DNA from: Chloroflexota bacterium | GTDB lineage: Bacteria > Chloroflexota > UBA11872 > VXOZ01 | Reading direction: 5' to 3' | Assembly: GCA_022824225.1 (NCBI GenBank) | Contig: JAJEAH010000022.1 | Location: 1-34,535, forward strand | Length of the DNA: 34,535 nt | In this document: positions 1 to 8,490 of the stretch, in pieces | Layout of the letters: the number at the start of each line of letters is the position of its first letter | Position numbering within the stretch: position 1 is the stretch's first letter | Translations under genes and position numbers: made by a program | Notes under the pieces: generated by a model | Database searches by the model: none | What the model was told of the DNA's origin: nothing | The model's input: only the letters and a program-made list of their open reading frames with translations

Positions 1-760
1 GACAGGCCTCGATGAGCAGCTTTTCCATGAAAGGATCGCCCACCTGCACCACGCCCCGATGCGAGAGATCGGGATCATCCAACGAGGCGAATGAGGCGCC
101 GTGCATGCCGTCGCGTCCGGTAGCCGCGCCTACGAGCATCAAGGTGTTGCCGGCGCCGCGCGCCCGGGCGCGAATGAGCTTTTCATGCGGTATCAAGCCC
201 ACGCACATGGCGTTTACCAGGGGATTGCCGGCATAGCAGTCAGCAAAGTTCACTTCGCCGCCTACGTCCGGGATGCCAACGCAATTGCCGTAGTGGCTGA
301 TGCCGCCCACGACGCCATTGAAGAGGTAGCGGTTGCGAGCATCGTCCGGCGGACCGAACCGGAGTGAATTGAGCAGTGCGATTGGGCGGGCGCCCATGGT
401 GAAAATGTCGCGCACAATGCCGCCCACTCCCGTGGCCGCGCCCTGAAACGGCTCCACGGCGCTGGGGTGGTTGTGACTCTCTACCTTGAAGACCACGGCG
501 AGACCGTGGCCGACGTCAACGGCGCCGGCGTTTTCCTCGCCCGCGCCAATCAAAACGTGCTTGCCGGACGTGGGCAGCAGCTTGAGCAGCGGACGCGAGT
601 TCTTGTAGCCGCAGTGCTCGCTCCACATGGCGCCAAACATACCGAGTTCTACCCGGTTGGGCGGCCGGCCGAGCAATTCGCACACGCGTTCGTATTCGTC
701 GCGGGTGAGTGAGACTTCCCGTAGATCGGCGTCAGTTAAGGCGGTATCGGTCTGAGTCAC
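1..760 (-). CDS. purL: Phosphoribosylformylglycinamidine synthase subunit PurL, N-terminal part (cut by window edge)
   Basis: PurL is the synthetase subunit of FGAM synthase, using ATP and ammonia delivered by PurQ to turn FGAR into FGAM in de novo purine synthesis. About 253 codons are present and the frame runs off the left edge. Visible PurL hallmarks are [11 protein letters not shown] near residue 40, [20 protein letters not shown] around 90-110, and the following [18 protein letters not shown]. The start is taken as GTG at 760: GAGGG lies 5 nt upstream, an in-frame TGA is at 775-773, and the only other candidate is GTG 772, which has no ribosome site. The ATG at 776 is in another frame and soon stops. 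It is the last gene of a purS-purQ-purL run, 147 nt after purQ. The rest of the gene lies outside the window. Confidence 0.96.
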   Translation of the reverse strand, partial: MTQTDTALTDADLREVSLTRDEYERVCELLGRPPNRVELGMFGAMWSEHCGYKNSRPLLKLLPTSGKHVLIGAGEENAGAVDVGHGLAVVFKVESHNHPSAVEPFQGAATGVGGIVRDIFTMGARPIALLNSLRFGPPDDARNRYLFNGVVGGISHYGNCVGIPDVGGEVNFADCYAGNPLVNAMCVGLIPHEKLIRARARGAGNTLMLVGAATGRDGMHGASFASLDDPDLSHRGVVQVGDPFMEKLLIEAC

Positions 761-907
761 AGATTCCCTCACTCATGCGCATTCTATTAGAAGGGCACGG
801 TTAGATGGGCACGGTCGTAGAAGGAGCGCGCTTGCACGGAACTGGCACGCGCATGAATCAAGCGAAAGTCGCACAGGAGGCAGGGCCGCGTAGATGATGC
901 GCAAGGC

Positions 908-1630
908 TCACACCCGCGTCGAGGCAGCCGGCAAGATGCCGGCCGACACGGCTGCCGTCATCGCGCGCCAGATTCCCAAGCCGTCCGCGCTGCCCAATAC
1001 ACGTTCCGCGCAACGTTCCGGATGGGGCATGAGTCCGAAGACATTGCCAGCCTCATTGCAGATACCGGCAATGCTGTCTGTGGAGCCGTTGGGATTTGCC
1101 GCCGGCGTGGTGTTGCCCGCGCTATCGCAATAGCGCAGCAGGACTTGCCCGTTGTCACGCATGCGGTCCAGCACGTCCGGAGCCGCGACGTAGTTACCCT
1201 CGCCATGGGCGATGGGCATGTGCAACACCTGGCCCAGATGGTAAGACGACGTGAATGGGGACCCGGCGCTTTCCACCCGCACGTGCACCCACTCACAGCG
1301 AAAGTCGACCACACGATTGCGGATGAGGGCGCCCGGCAAGTGACCGGCCTCGGTGAGAATTTGAAAGCCGTTGCAAATGCCCAGGACGATACCGCCGGCC
1401 GCCGCAAATTCCGAAACGGCGTCCATAACCGGAGAAAAACGCGCGATGGAACCTGCGCGCAGGTAGTCACCGTAGGAAAAGCCGCCGGGCAAGACCACGG
1501 CATCGTAGCCGGTCAAGCTGGCGGTCTGATGCCAAACGAGGTCTGCATCTGCCTGCAATACTTCGCGGGCAACGTGAAGACAGTCGTAGTCGCAGTTTGA
1601 CCCCGGAAACTGCACGATGCCAATTCTCAC
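908..1630 (-). CDS. purQ: Phosphoribosylformylglycinamidine synthase glutaminase subunit PurQ
   Basis: PurQ is the class I glutamine amidotransferase that releases ammonia for PurL. The 240-residue product begins VRIGIVQFPGSNCDYD, has the oxyanion-strand LPGGFSYGDYLRAG near residue 50, the nucleophile elbow GICNGFQ (catalytic Cys) near 85, and the C-terminal PHPERCAE, carrying the catalytic His-x-Glu. The chosen start is GTG at 1630 because the conserved first strand begins there. It overlaps the purS stop codon (GTGA, 4 nt), indicating translational coupling. The frame is open further upstream to 1693, but that stretch lies inside purS. Length is slightly above the usual 220-230 residues. 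Identification is secure. Confidence 0.97.
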   Translation of the reverse strand: MRIGIVQFPGSNCDYDCLHVAREVLQADADLVWHQTASLTGYDAVVLPGGFSYGDYLRAGSIARFSPVMDAVSEFAAAGGIVLGICNGFQILTEAGHLPGALIRNRVVDFRCEWVHVRVESAGSPFTSSYHLGQVLHMPIAHGEGNYVAAPDVLDRMRDNGQVLLRYCDSAGNTTPAANPNGSTDSIAGICNEAGNVFGLMPHPERCAERVLGSADGLGIWRAMTAAVSAGILPAASTRV

Positions 1631-1878
1631 GGCACCGTCTCCAGGTCGAAGCGGTAGCTCTCGATGACCGGATTCGCCAAGAGTTGGCGGCACATCGCCT
1701 CTACTTCCGCATTGGCGTGCGCGGCGTCATCTGTCCCGAGTTCCACTTCCAAGTACTTGCCCATGCGCACCGCGTCAACGTCTGCAAAGCCTAGACTATG
1801 CAGGGCATCGCGGATGGTGTTGCCCTGGGGATCGAGCACGGTCGGCTTATAGGTAACGTAGATGCGGGCCTTCGTCAT
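1627..1878 (-). CDS. purS: Phosphoribosylformylglycinamidine synthase subunit PurS
   Basis: PurS is the small structural subunit that bridges PurQ and PurL in the three-part FGAM synthase of Gram-positives, archaea and related phyla. The 83-residue product has the family pattern: ARIYVTYKPTVLDPQGNTI at the N-terminus, then a DALHSLGF helix and a V..GKYLEVEL strand, ending in a short acidic tail. The ATG at 1878 is preferred because the frame's upstream extension (to 2133) has no PurS similarity and runs through low-complexity intergenic DNA. The stop overlaps the GTG of purQ. It is the first gene of the purSQL unit here. No purine riboswitch or clear promoter was recognised in the 226 nt upstream. 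Confidence 0.95.
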   Translation of the reverse strand: MTKARIYVTYKPTVLDPQGNTIRDALHSLGFADVDAVRMGKYLEVELGTDDAAHANAEVEAMCRQLLANPVIESYRFDLETVP

Positions 1879-2104
1879 AGCTCGTAGCATGCTCCATATG
1901 CTCGACGCTGGGCAAGTGTCACGGTTTGCGCCCGGCAGCCACGCCAGACTAACCCTCAGGCCAGTTCTCACCGTGCGGCGACGGCAAGATCTATTCAATC
2001 CAACTGAACGGAGCGCAGGCGCCTGTCCTTGCAATCGCCCGGGGCCGGCGCCGCGCCCATCGCGCGTCCGCCAACCTCCCGGGCCTTCCCAGCTCTGCCG
2101 GCTG
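1879..2104. other. Intergenic region upstream of purS, no clear regulatory element
   Basis: This 226-nt gap separates the end of the UPF0182 gene from purS on the same strand. It is very GC-rich near 2040-2100. A short motif at about 2009-2031 (GAGCGCAGGCGCCTGTCC) weakly resembles the core of the palindromic tandem repeats at 7403-7541 and may be a decayed copy of that family. No T-run terminator and no convincing -35/-10 pair was found. Confidence 0.4.
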
Positions 2105-5008
2105 CTACTCCTCCAACTGCTCTTCCAACTCATCCAAGAGCTGCTGGTTTAGTTCAAGCTGCTCTTCTATGAGATCGTTCTGGCGCCGGAGCGCATCCAA
2201 CAGTTGCTGCACGGTATCGCCGGCGCCCGGCGTCGCCGTACTTGGCGGCGCAAGCTGGCTGGGCGTCGGTGAAGTCCCGGCCTGCGGCGTTACCTGGGGT
2301 TGCGCCGTCGGCTGCGGCGACGGCTGCACGGCCGTCGTCGGCGTCGGCAAGATTACAGGTGGGGGTGTCGCCGTTGGCTGGGGCGACGCGGTTGAGCCCG
2401 TCGAAGTACTAGAGCCGGACTGCGTGCCGCCGCTCGCCGTCTGCATCAACCCGCTAAAAATACTGTTCACCTCTGCGCCAAACAGTTGCTCTAACCCTTG
2501 CTGGACACCTTCGGCCATGACGATATTGGAGCCATTGGCAATGATGACCCGCTTCAACTCGGGCAACTGGCCCTGCTCGGACTGGAGATAGATCGGCTCC
2601 ACGTACAGGTTCGATTGGCCGATTGGCACAACAAGCAGATTGCCGCGTATCACCCGCGAGCCGCCCTGTCCCCAGAGCGTAAACTGCTGGGAAATCGTGG
2701 TGTCCTGGTCGGCGCGGGCTTCGATCTGCATCGGCCCAAACACCAGCTTGTCTTTCGGATACTTGAAGGCAAAGAGCGAGCCATAGCCCTCCGGATCGGA
2801 CCGCGCCGCCAGCCAGGCTACCATATTATCCTTTTGTATAGGCGTATACGGCATGATGAGGATAAACTCCTCGCGCGGAAATTCGGGCAAGCGCATGATG
2901 ACGTAATAGGGCCGCACCGGCACCTGGCCGCCGCCGTAGAGTTCGCGTGGCCGCGAGAGCGCGTCTTCGCGGTTGTAGAAGATATCCGGCTTCTGCATGT
3001 GGTAGAGCGAATAGAGTTCCACCTGAACTTGGAAGAGGAACGCCGGATACCGGATGTGCTGGAGCAGCGACGGCGGCATTTCGCTCAAGGGATGGAAGAG
3101 GTCCGGAAACGCCTGTGAATAGGCCTGCAGGACCGGCTCGTCTTCCTCCACCGCGTACAAGCGTACTGAGCCGTCGTAGGCATTCACCGTTGCCTTCACG
3201 CTGTTGCGGATGTAGTTAAACGCGCCGGCCAACGGCTGTGAATAGGGATAGCGATTGGAAAACGTGTAAGCGTCCACAATCCAGAATAGCTGTCCGTCCG
3301 CGACGACAATATACGGGTCCTGGTCGACCACCAGGAACGGCGCCACCGTGGCAACCCGCTCGCGCACGTGGCGGCGGTAGAGGATTTGACTCTCCGGAAT
3401 GAGTTCATCGGAGAGCAGGATGTTCACGTCTTTGAGGTACCAGGCGTAGAGCAGCTTGCGCAGATACGTGCCGAGCCCGACGCCGGTGCGCGACTGGTAC
3501 GTAGAACGAGCGTTATCCTCGCCGCGCGGATAGTCAATCTCCTGGATGCGCGCGTTTACGATTACATAGTCGGTCGTGTTTTCACCGTAGTATATCTCCG
3601 GTCGATTGATCTCCATGATACCGGTGGGCGGCACGTCCTTGAGGAAGAATGCCGGCAACCCCTCCGGTGAGACCTCATTGACCGGACTCATGACCACGCC
3701 ATAGCCGTGGGTGAACTGCAGCCTGCGATTGACCCACGTCTGCGCGGAGCCCGGCAACTTATCCGGCGAGAGTTCCCGCGCGCCAATCATCACCTGGCGA
3801 TACTCGCCATCCACGAAATAGCGGTCAACGTCCGCGTCCAGGATGTCGTAATAGAGGCGAATGCTCTGCACCTGGTTATACGTGATGAGCAGCGGTTCCG
3901 GGTCCCAGAGGCGGAAGTTACGCACGGTTAGCGGATTGCCAACCAGCTCATCTTCAGTAACGGCAGGCTCACCGGGATGCTCCATTTCCACGATGCGATT
4001 CAGGCCGTAGGCCTCACGAGTAAACTCAATGTTGTTCTCGATGAAGGGCCGTTCCCGCTCCAACTCGTTTGGCTGCACTTCCAACCGGTGCGCCAAGCCC
4101 GGATACGCCCAGCCGCCGACAACTAAGACCAGCAGCCACAGCCCGATTCCGCCAACGGGCACCCACCGCAAATTTAGGACTGCCCCCACAACCAAGCAGA
4201 TGCCGGCCACCACGGCCAGGACCATGAGCACCTGCAAGACGGGTTGCATGATGTTTACGTCAATGTAGCTGGCGCCGTAGGCCGCGCCGCGCGTGGAGAA
4301 TTCCAGCGTGTGCACACCCAGCCAGTGGGCCCAGCCAACCGTCACCATCACGAGGAGACCAAGCACCGAAAGGTGAATCCGAATTGGCGGCCCAGCCACC
4401 AGGCTGCTTGGTATCTGCCGCCGTTCCCCCTCATCGTCCTCAGGCGAGATCATGTAGGGCAGCACCAACCGGAAGCCGTAGGAAAACACGGCCACTATCA
4501 GCACCAAGACCGTTGCGCGGAACAGCCAGGCCTGCAAGAATTCCAACAGCGGCAACGTGAAGACGAAGAACGAAAGATCCCGCTCGAAGAGCGGGTCGTT
4601 TATGCCAAATTCCACGACATTCTGCGCGCGGAGCACCGTATTCCACTGACCTGACGCCAGCAGACCGAAGATTACCGCGCCGATCACGCCCACGATTCCG
4701 GAAATGATGCGCGACGCCTGTTCCGTGCGCTGCGCGGAGTTCGAGAGAAAGTCCTCTCCGGTCCGGTAGGCCTGCCGGGCCACGATGCGGCGCACAAGGG
4801 CCATATTGCCGAAGTACAGCACGCCGAATACGATCAAACCGGCGCTGAACAGGACAATCTGAAGCGTGATGATGCGGGAAAAGACATCGGTGCGGTCAAC
4901 GCTCGCATACCACAGCCAGTCGGCAAGGATATTTGGCACGACCAGCACAAGCGCAATGAATACGACGATAGCGACGAATACGGCGCCAACAATGGTGTTG
5001 CGCTGCAT
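2105..5008 (-). CDS. UPF0182 family integral membrane protein
   Basis: This belongs to UPF0182, large membrane proteins of unknown function found mainly in Actinobacteria, Cyanobacteria and Chloroflexota. The 967-residue product has about seven hydrophobic segments in its first 300 residues (roughly 5-27, 46-68, 101-119, 160-182, 212-230, 255-277, 283-300). A large, probably extracytoplasmic domain follows, with family-like stretches such as FTHGYGVVMSPVNEVSPEGLP and RPYYVIMRLP. The tail is a Pro/Thr/Ser/Gln-rich linker of about 70 residues ending in a short acidic Leu-rich coiled coil. The ATG at 5008 is chosen because GAGG lies 6 nt upstream; GTG 5020 and ATG 5014 are in frame but poorly placed. 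It is 139 nt downstream of the FtsH-like gene on the same strand, so the two are probably co-transcribed. Confidence 0.93.
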   Translation of the reverse strand: MQRNTIVGAVFVAIVVFIALVLVVPNILADWLWYASVDRTDVFSRIITLQIVLFSAGLIVFGVLYFGNMALVRRIVARQAYRTGEDFLSNSAQRTEQASRIISGIVGVIGAVIFGLLASGQWNTVLRAQNVVEFGINDPLFERDLSFFVFTLPLLEFLQAWLFRATVLVLIVAVFSYGFRLVLPYMISPEDDEGERRQIPSSLVAGPPIRIHLSVLGLLVMVTVGWAHWLGVHTLEFSTRGAAYGASYIDVNIMQPVLQVLMVLAVVAGICLVVGAVLNLRWVPVGGIGLWLLVLVVGGWAYPGLAHRLEVQPNELERERPFIENNIEFTREAYGLNRIVEMEHPGEPAVTEDELVGNPLTVRNFRLWDPEPLLITYNQVQSIRLYYDILDADVDRYFVDGEYRQVMIGARELSPDKLPGSAQTWVNRRLQFTHGYGVVMSPVNEVSPEGLPAFFLKDVPPTGIMEINRPEIYYGENTTDYVIVNARIQEIDYPRGEDNARSTYQSRTGVGLGTYLRKLLYAWYLKDVNILLSDELIPESQILYRRHVRERVATVAPFLVVDQDPYIVVADGQLFWIVDAYTFSNRYPYSQPLAGAFNYIRNSVKATVNAYDGSVRLYAVEEDEPVLQAYSQAFPDLFHPLSEMPPSLLQHIRYPAFLFQVQVELYSLYHMQKPDIFYNREDALSRPRELYGGGQVPVRPYYVIMRLPEFPREEFILIMPYTPIQKDNMVAWLAARSDPEGYGSLFAFKYPKDKLVFGPMQIEARADQDTTISQQFTLWGQGGSRVIRGNLLVVPIGQSNLYVEPIYLQSEQGQLPELKRVIIANGSNIVMAEGVQQGLEQLFGAEVNSIFSGLMQTASGGTQSGSSTSTGSTASPQPTATPPPVILPTPTTAVQPSPQPTAQPQVTPQAGTSPTPSQLAPPSTATPGAGDTVQQLLDALRRQNDLIEEQLELNQQLLDELEEQLEE

Positions 5009-5159
5009 GGACATCCTCACAGTGTCTGTCGGGAGACGGCGTTTCTGCGTTTACAGAGCGTAAGAATGAGCAAGAATAAGGCGCACTACCCTCATGCCAG
5101 CCTCAGCACGTTGATAGTGCGCCATGAGCCAAGAGCAAACAGCCACGTCTAGCGGGCTG

Positions 5160-6992
5160 CTACGGGGAATCAGTTTGCTTATCCGCTTCCTCGCTTGAAT
5201 CCGCTTGGTTTTCGGGTGGCGAAACGGGATCGCCATTGGTGGTGGGCTCTGGGCTATCCGACGGCCCGTTGGCGCCCTGGCCCAACGCCAGCGCTCCCGC
5301 ATAGCCGGTCAGCGCTGCCACGCCCGCACCCACGGGATCTCGTTGGCCGCCCCTGGTTTCCAGTATGTCCTTAACGTCCTCACCGTGCAGTTCCAGTTCC
5401 TCCAGCAACCGCTCGGCAATGACGTGCACCTCGTCGGCGCGTTCGGCCAGGAGTTGCTTGACCTCACGGTATTGCTCGTCCAGCAACGCCTCTATGCGGC
5501 GTTTGGTGTCGGGGTCGATGCCGCCCAGGCCGCTGGGCATGGCCAGGTACGAATAGAAGCTGTTGCCCATGCCGTAGAAGCCGAAATAGCCCATTGCCAG
5601 TCGTGTTGCCTGCTGCAAGTCGGATGTCACGCCCGTGAGACCCGTGCCCAGGAAGAGTTCCTCCGCGGCGCGGCTGGCCAAGGCAACTTTGATTTCCGAC
5701 AGCACCTCTTCGCGCGTCTGCGTATAGCGCTCTTCCAGGGGCGTGCTGGCGGCCAGACCCAACGCGCGTCCGTAGCGAATAATTGTGACCTTATAGAGCT
5801 GGTTCTCCGGTTGCAGTAGGGCCATGGCGATCGCGTGGCCGGTCTCGTGATAGGCCAGCCGCCGCCGTTCCTTTTCGCTCATACTCCGAATTGGCTGGCG
5901 CAAGCCCCATTCGTTGGTCTCCCGCGCCTCGCTGAAGTCGGTGTAGGAGATGTAGTCCCGCCCCTCGAAGTGGGCCACAACGGCAGCCTCGTTGATGAGG
6001 TACTTGATGCTGACCGGCGTGTATCCCACGGTGTCGGCCGCAATCTTGTCGATGTCGATGTCGGGGTCGTGGCGCACTTTGTCCATGTAGTACTGGATGA
6101 CGTCTTTGCGGCCGTCGAAGTCCGGCGCATCGATCGTAATCTTGCGGTCGAAACGTCCGGGCCGGAGCAACGCCTGGTCCAAGACCTCGGCGATATTCGT
6201 AGCGCCAATTGTCAGCACCACGGGTTGGACGGCCTTGCCTCTGCGGAGGCCGAGGCGGCGCAGGATGCGCGCCTTCATACTCGTGTCGACGTTGGGGGGG
6301 TCCATTTCGAGCAGCAGAGTGTTGAGCATACCCATGCCGCCGCCAAACATGCCGCCCATCGCGCCCATGCCGCCGCCCATCTGCGACGTGCGGGCGGTGC
6401 CAACGGCGTCGATCTCATCGATGAAGATAATGGCGGAGCCATACTTGCGGGCGAGCCGCCGGGCCTTGCTAAAGAGCATCATGATGCGCAAGTTGCCGAC
6501 ACCCATGAACATGTTCTGGAAGCCGGGCGCGGAGGCGTAGGCAAAGGGCACACCGGCTTCCGTCGCAATGGCTTGCGCCAGATACGTCTTGCCAGTGCCG
6601 GGCGGGCCGATGAGCAGCAAGCCGCGGGAAACTTCGCCGCCCATGCGCTTGAAGTCGCGCACGCCGCGCAGCAGTGTCACGATGCGGGCCGCAACTTCCA
6701 GCACCTGCTCGTTACCCCGATAGTCCTTGAAGGAAATGCCGGTCTCTCCGCCGGGCATAATCCAGTACACTCGGCCACGGCCGAGGAACCAGAAAAGCGC
6801 AACAAACTGGATTAAGACGAAGAGAATTGCGAAGGCAAGCTGGAAGAGGGTGGCGAAGATGAGAAAGAGGATTTGCAGGACATTGCCTGCGCCAAAGGTG
6901 GCAACCGACCACCAAAACCCGATGGCGACCAGCACCCAGAGGAGAATACCCCGCCAGTGCCGACCGATGAACCCCAAGACCCCGCCTATCAT
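5160..6992 (-). CDS. Divergent FtsH-like membrane AAA+ zinc metalloprotease
   Basis: Likely a membrane-anchored ATP-dependent protease. The 610 residues hold two N-terminal hydrophobic segments (about 13-35 and 38-70), a AAA+ module with Walker A GPPGTGKT (129-136), Walker B IIFIDEID (188-195) and a second region of homology ending LLRPGRFDRKI (about 275-285), then an M41-type site HETGH (382-386) with probable third zinc ligand Asp458 in GVTSDLQQAT. Differences from classical FtsH: no large periplasmic domain between the membrane segments, a Gly/Met-rich loop at about 205-224, GYTPVSIKYLINEA in place of the GxSGADL motif, and an acidic, Pro-rich tail. All catalytic residues look intact. A paralogue or lineage-specific FtsH is more likely than the housekeeping one, but this cannot be settled here. 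Confidence 0.9.
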   Translation of the reverse strand: MIGGVLGFIGRHWRGILLWVLVAIGFWWSVATFGAGNVLQILFLIFATLFQLAFAILFVLIQFVALFWFLGRGRVYWIMPGGETGISFKDYRGNEQVLEVAARIVTLLRGVRDFKRMGGEVSRGLLLIGPPGTGKTYLAQAIATEAGVPFAYASAPGFQNMFMGVGNLRIMMLFSKARRLARKYGSAIIFIDEIDAVGTARTSQMGGGMGAMGGMFGGGMGMLNTLLLEMDPPNVDTSMKARILRRLGLRRGKAVQPVVLTIGATNIAEVLDQALLRPGRFDRKITIDAPDFDGRKDVIQYYMDKVRHDPDIDIDKIAADTVGYTPVSIKYLINEAAVVAHFEGRDYISYTDFSEARETNEWGLRQPIRSMSEKERRRLAYHETGHAIAMALLQPENQLYKVTIIRYGRALGLAASTPLEERYTQTREEVLSEIKVALASRAAEELFLGTGLTGVTSDLQQATRLAMGYFGFYGMGNSFYSYLAMPSGLGGIDPDTKRRIEALLDEQYREVKQLLAERADEVHVIAERLLEELELHGEDVKDILETRGGQRDPVGAGVAALTGYAGALALGQGANGPSDSPEPTTNGDPVSPPENQADSSEEADKQTDSP

Positions 6993-7084
6993 AGCTTCAC
7001 CGTGCCTTCCATTTTAACGGAGGATAGGTTATTGATACTGTATCACGTTTGGTGCGGAGAGTCCCTCGTCGCCGTCCATACAAC

Positions 7085-7120
7085 GGTACCCAGTCCCGGT
7101 CTCAACTGGTACCCATTATA
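7085..7120 (-). promoter_or_regulatory. Promoter and operator-like inverted repeat upstream of the FtsH-like gene
   Basis: On the minus strand TGCTATAAT (perfect -10 at 7120-7115 with an extended TGn) lies about 123 nt upstream of the ATG at 6992. The -35 region is weak. Directly downstream, over the expected transcription start, an inverted repeat has arms at 7085-7094 and 7105-7113 (GGTACCCAGT/ACTGGTACC, one bulge). A second short palindrome, TGATACTGTATCA, lies at 7033-7045 in the leader. Either could be an operator or an mRNA hairpin. Function is inferred from position only. Confidence 0.55.
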
Positions 7121-7402
7121 GCATGGGGCATTATGGTAATAGCTCCAGGGCTCTAGACAACATTAAGAATTGGATAAGAACCTGCGGAATGCGGTAAGGA
7201 ATATTACATTGGCGCAACACTTGCGCGCCCACCGAGGCGCCGCACCCAGAACTTGGGGCGCAGAGACCACGCTTGGCAACCAACCGCTGCGCCCACCCAA
7301 CGCGAGACTCTTCAGGAGAAGAAGCAAGCGAATGCCAAGCACTGCAACAGGCAGCCTGTCCGCCCAGCCGTTCGCCACCAAACGCCGCAGGGCCAGTCCG
7401 GA

Positions 7403-7541
7403 CACGCGTAGATGAAACCCACCGTAGCGCGGGGGCTTGTCCCTCGCTCCCGGTCGGTCCGGTCACGCGTAGTTGAACCCTACCGTAGCGCGGGGGCTTG
7501 TCCCCCGCTCCCGGTCGGTCCGGTCACGCGTAGTTGAACCC
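7403..7541. repeat. 61-bp tandem repeats carrying a GC-rich hairpin
   Basis: Two full units (7403-7463 and 7464-7524) and a truncated third (7525-7541) each start CACGCGTAG, with exact 61-nt periodicity. Each unit carries a hairpin core; in the second it is perfect, GCGGGGG (7490-7496), loop CTTGT, CCCCCGC (7502-7508). In the first, one base pair is broken. A decayed partial copy may precede them (about 7385-7402). The pattern fits a REP/BIME-like element rather than a CRISPR, as there are no unique spacers. Confidence 0.85.
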
Positions 7542-7588
7542 CCTAGCAGCCCGGCCACGCCGCTGGCCGCAAGATCGAGGAAGAGCGC

Positions 7589-8347
7589 ATGAACGTTGAC
7601 AAAGCCACGATCCGTGCCGGGCTGGAAGAGCTTGGCATCGTGCCCGGCGACGTGCTGTTGGTCCATAGCTCACTGCGCAGTTTTGGCTATGTGACCGGCG
7701 GCGCGAGCACCGTGATCGACGCCCTGCTCGAAACGGTTGGCGACAGTGGCACGATTCTCGTGCCCACGCTCACCTTCAGCGTGCTCAAGTCCAGCCCGCG
7801 CTACTTCTCCGTCACCCGGACTCCCTCGTCGTCGGGCAAGATTACGGAGGCATTCCGCCGGCGGCCTGGGGCGCATCGCAGCCGCCATCCCGTATCATCC
7901 GCCGCCGCCATCGGACCCCAAGCCGGCTTTCTCACGTCCGACCACCGGGATACGCCCTGCGGCCCGGACTCGCCCTATCACCGTCTCTACGCGCTGGGCG
8001 GAAAAGTCGTCTTCTTTGGCGCGTCGCTCGGGTCGAATACGCTCTTCCACTGCGCGGAGGAGATTACGGCGCCGGCGTATTTGGGCTACGCGACAATCGC
8101 AAGCGCCATTGTGGAAGATGCCGGCGGCCGCCGACACACGGTCTCAGCCCGGCGCTACGACTGCTTCGACCGCGGCGTAATCCGGTACCTGGCAAACATG
8201 GAGCCGGTATTCCGCGCGCGCGGCCTCCTGCGGTGCGTCACTATTGGGCAGAGCCGGACCTGCCTCATCCCCGCCCAGGACAATGTGGGCGTCTCTTGCG
8301 AGATTCTGGCCGAGGACCCGGACTACATCCTCTCTCCCCTACAATAG
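7589..8347 (+). CDS. AAC(3)-family aminoglycoside N-acetyltransferase-like protein
   Basis: This is a member of the Antibiotic_NAT (AAC(3)/YokD) family of acetyl-CoA-dependent N-acetyltransferases. Family signatures in the 252-residue product are DVLLVHSSLRSFGYVTGGA (about 20-38), TILVPTLTFS, the R.HPVSSAAAIGP block near 97-111, SPYHRLYALGGKVVFFGASL, and the conserved NTLFHCAEE (about 149-157). AGGAAGAG lies just upstream of the ATG. Family members include true aminoglycoside-modifying enzymes and chromosomal proteins of unknown substrate. Nothing around this gene (no integron, no other resistance genes) indicates a resistance role, so the substrate is unknown. It may be co-transcribed with nothing else, since the next gene has its own promoter. 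Confidence 0.88.
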   Translation: MNVDKATIRAGLEELGIVPGDVLLVHSSLRSFGYVTGGASTVIDALLETVGDSGTILVPTLTFSVLKSSPRYFSVTRTPSSSGKITEAFRRRPGAHRSRHPVSSAAAIGPQAGFLTSDHRDTPCGPDSPYHRLYALGGKVVFFGASLGSNTLFHCAEEITAPAYLGYATIASAIVEDAGGRRHTVSARRYDCFDRGVIRYLANMEPVFRARGLLRCVTIGQSRTCLIPAQDNVGVSCEILAEDPDYILSPLQ

Positions 8348-8370
8348 CAGCATGTTGTGGCGGGATAGCT

Positions 8371-8398
8371 TTGCGATATCTACATAATGTGGTAATAT
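8371..8398 (+). promoter_or_regulatory. Predicted sigma-70-type promoter of the nrdR-like gene
   Basis: TTGCGA (8371-8376) and TAATAT (8393-8398) are separated by 16 nt, in an unusually AT-rich patch about 95 nt upstream of the nrdR start. The stretch from 8382 to 8400 (ACATAATGTGGTAATATGT) has loose dyad symmetry and might be an operator for autoregulation. It does not match the NrdR-box consensus well enough to claim that. Confidence 0.55.
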
Positions 8399-8490
8399 GT
8401 TGCGTGTGCGTTCGCGGAGCGTGTACGGCCCGCTGGGAGTGAGACTGCGCCTACTATCTGCTAGCGATTGCAGCCAACGGAGGTAAGTCC

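Larger units (their letters stand above)
6993..7588. other. 596-bp divergent intergenic region
   Basis: The region separates the minus-strand FtsH-like gene from the plus-strand AAC(3)-like gene. It contains the FtsH promoter and palindromes (7033-7120) and the 61-bp tandem repeats (7403-7541). The stretch 7140-7400 has open frames on both strands, but none has a ribosome site or recognisable protein character. Those frames run through the repeats, so I call them spurious. Confidence 0.6.

Noticed and set aside
1627-2133. Longer 168-codon version of purS
   Set aside because: The extra N-terminal 85 residues are Arg/Trp-rich and come from intergenic DNA; PurS proteins are about 80-85 residues.
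7131-7466. Minus-strand 111-codon frame GQAPALRW...
   Set aside because: It runs through the 61-bp palindromic repeats; a similar GQAPALR string arises near 2020 from a related repeat fragment, so it reflects DNA repeats rather than protein conservation.
7589-8347. Aminoglycoside resistance determinant
   Set aside because: Family membership is clear, but no mobile or resistance context is present; a chromosomal enzyme of unknown substrate is the safer call.
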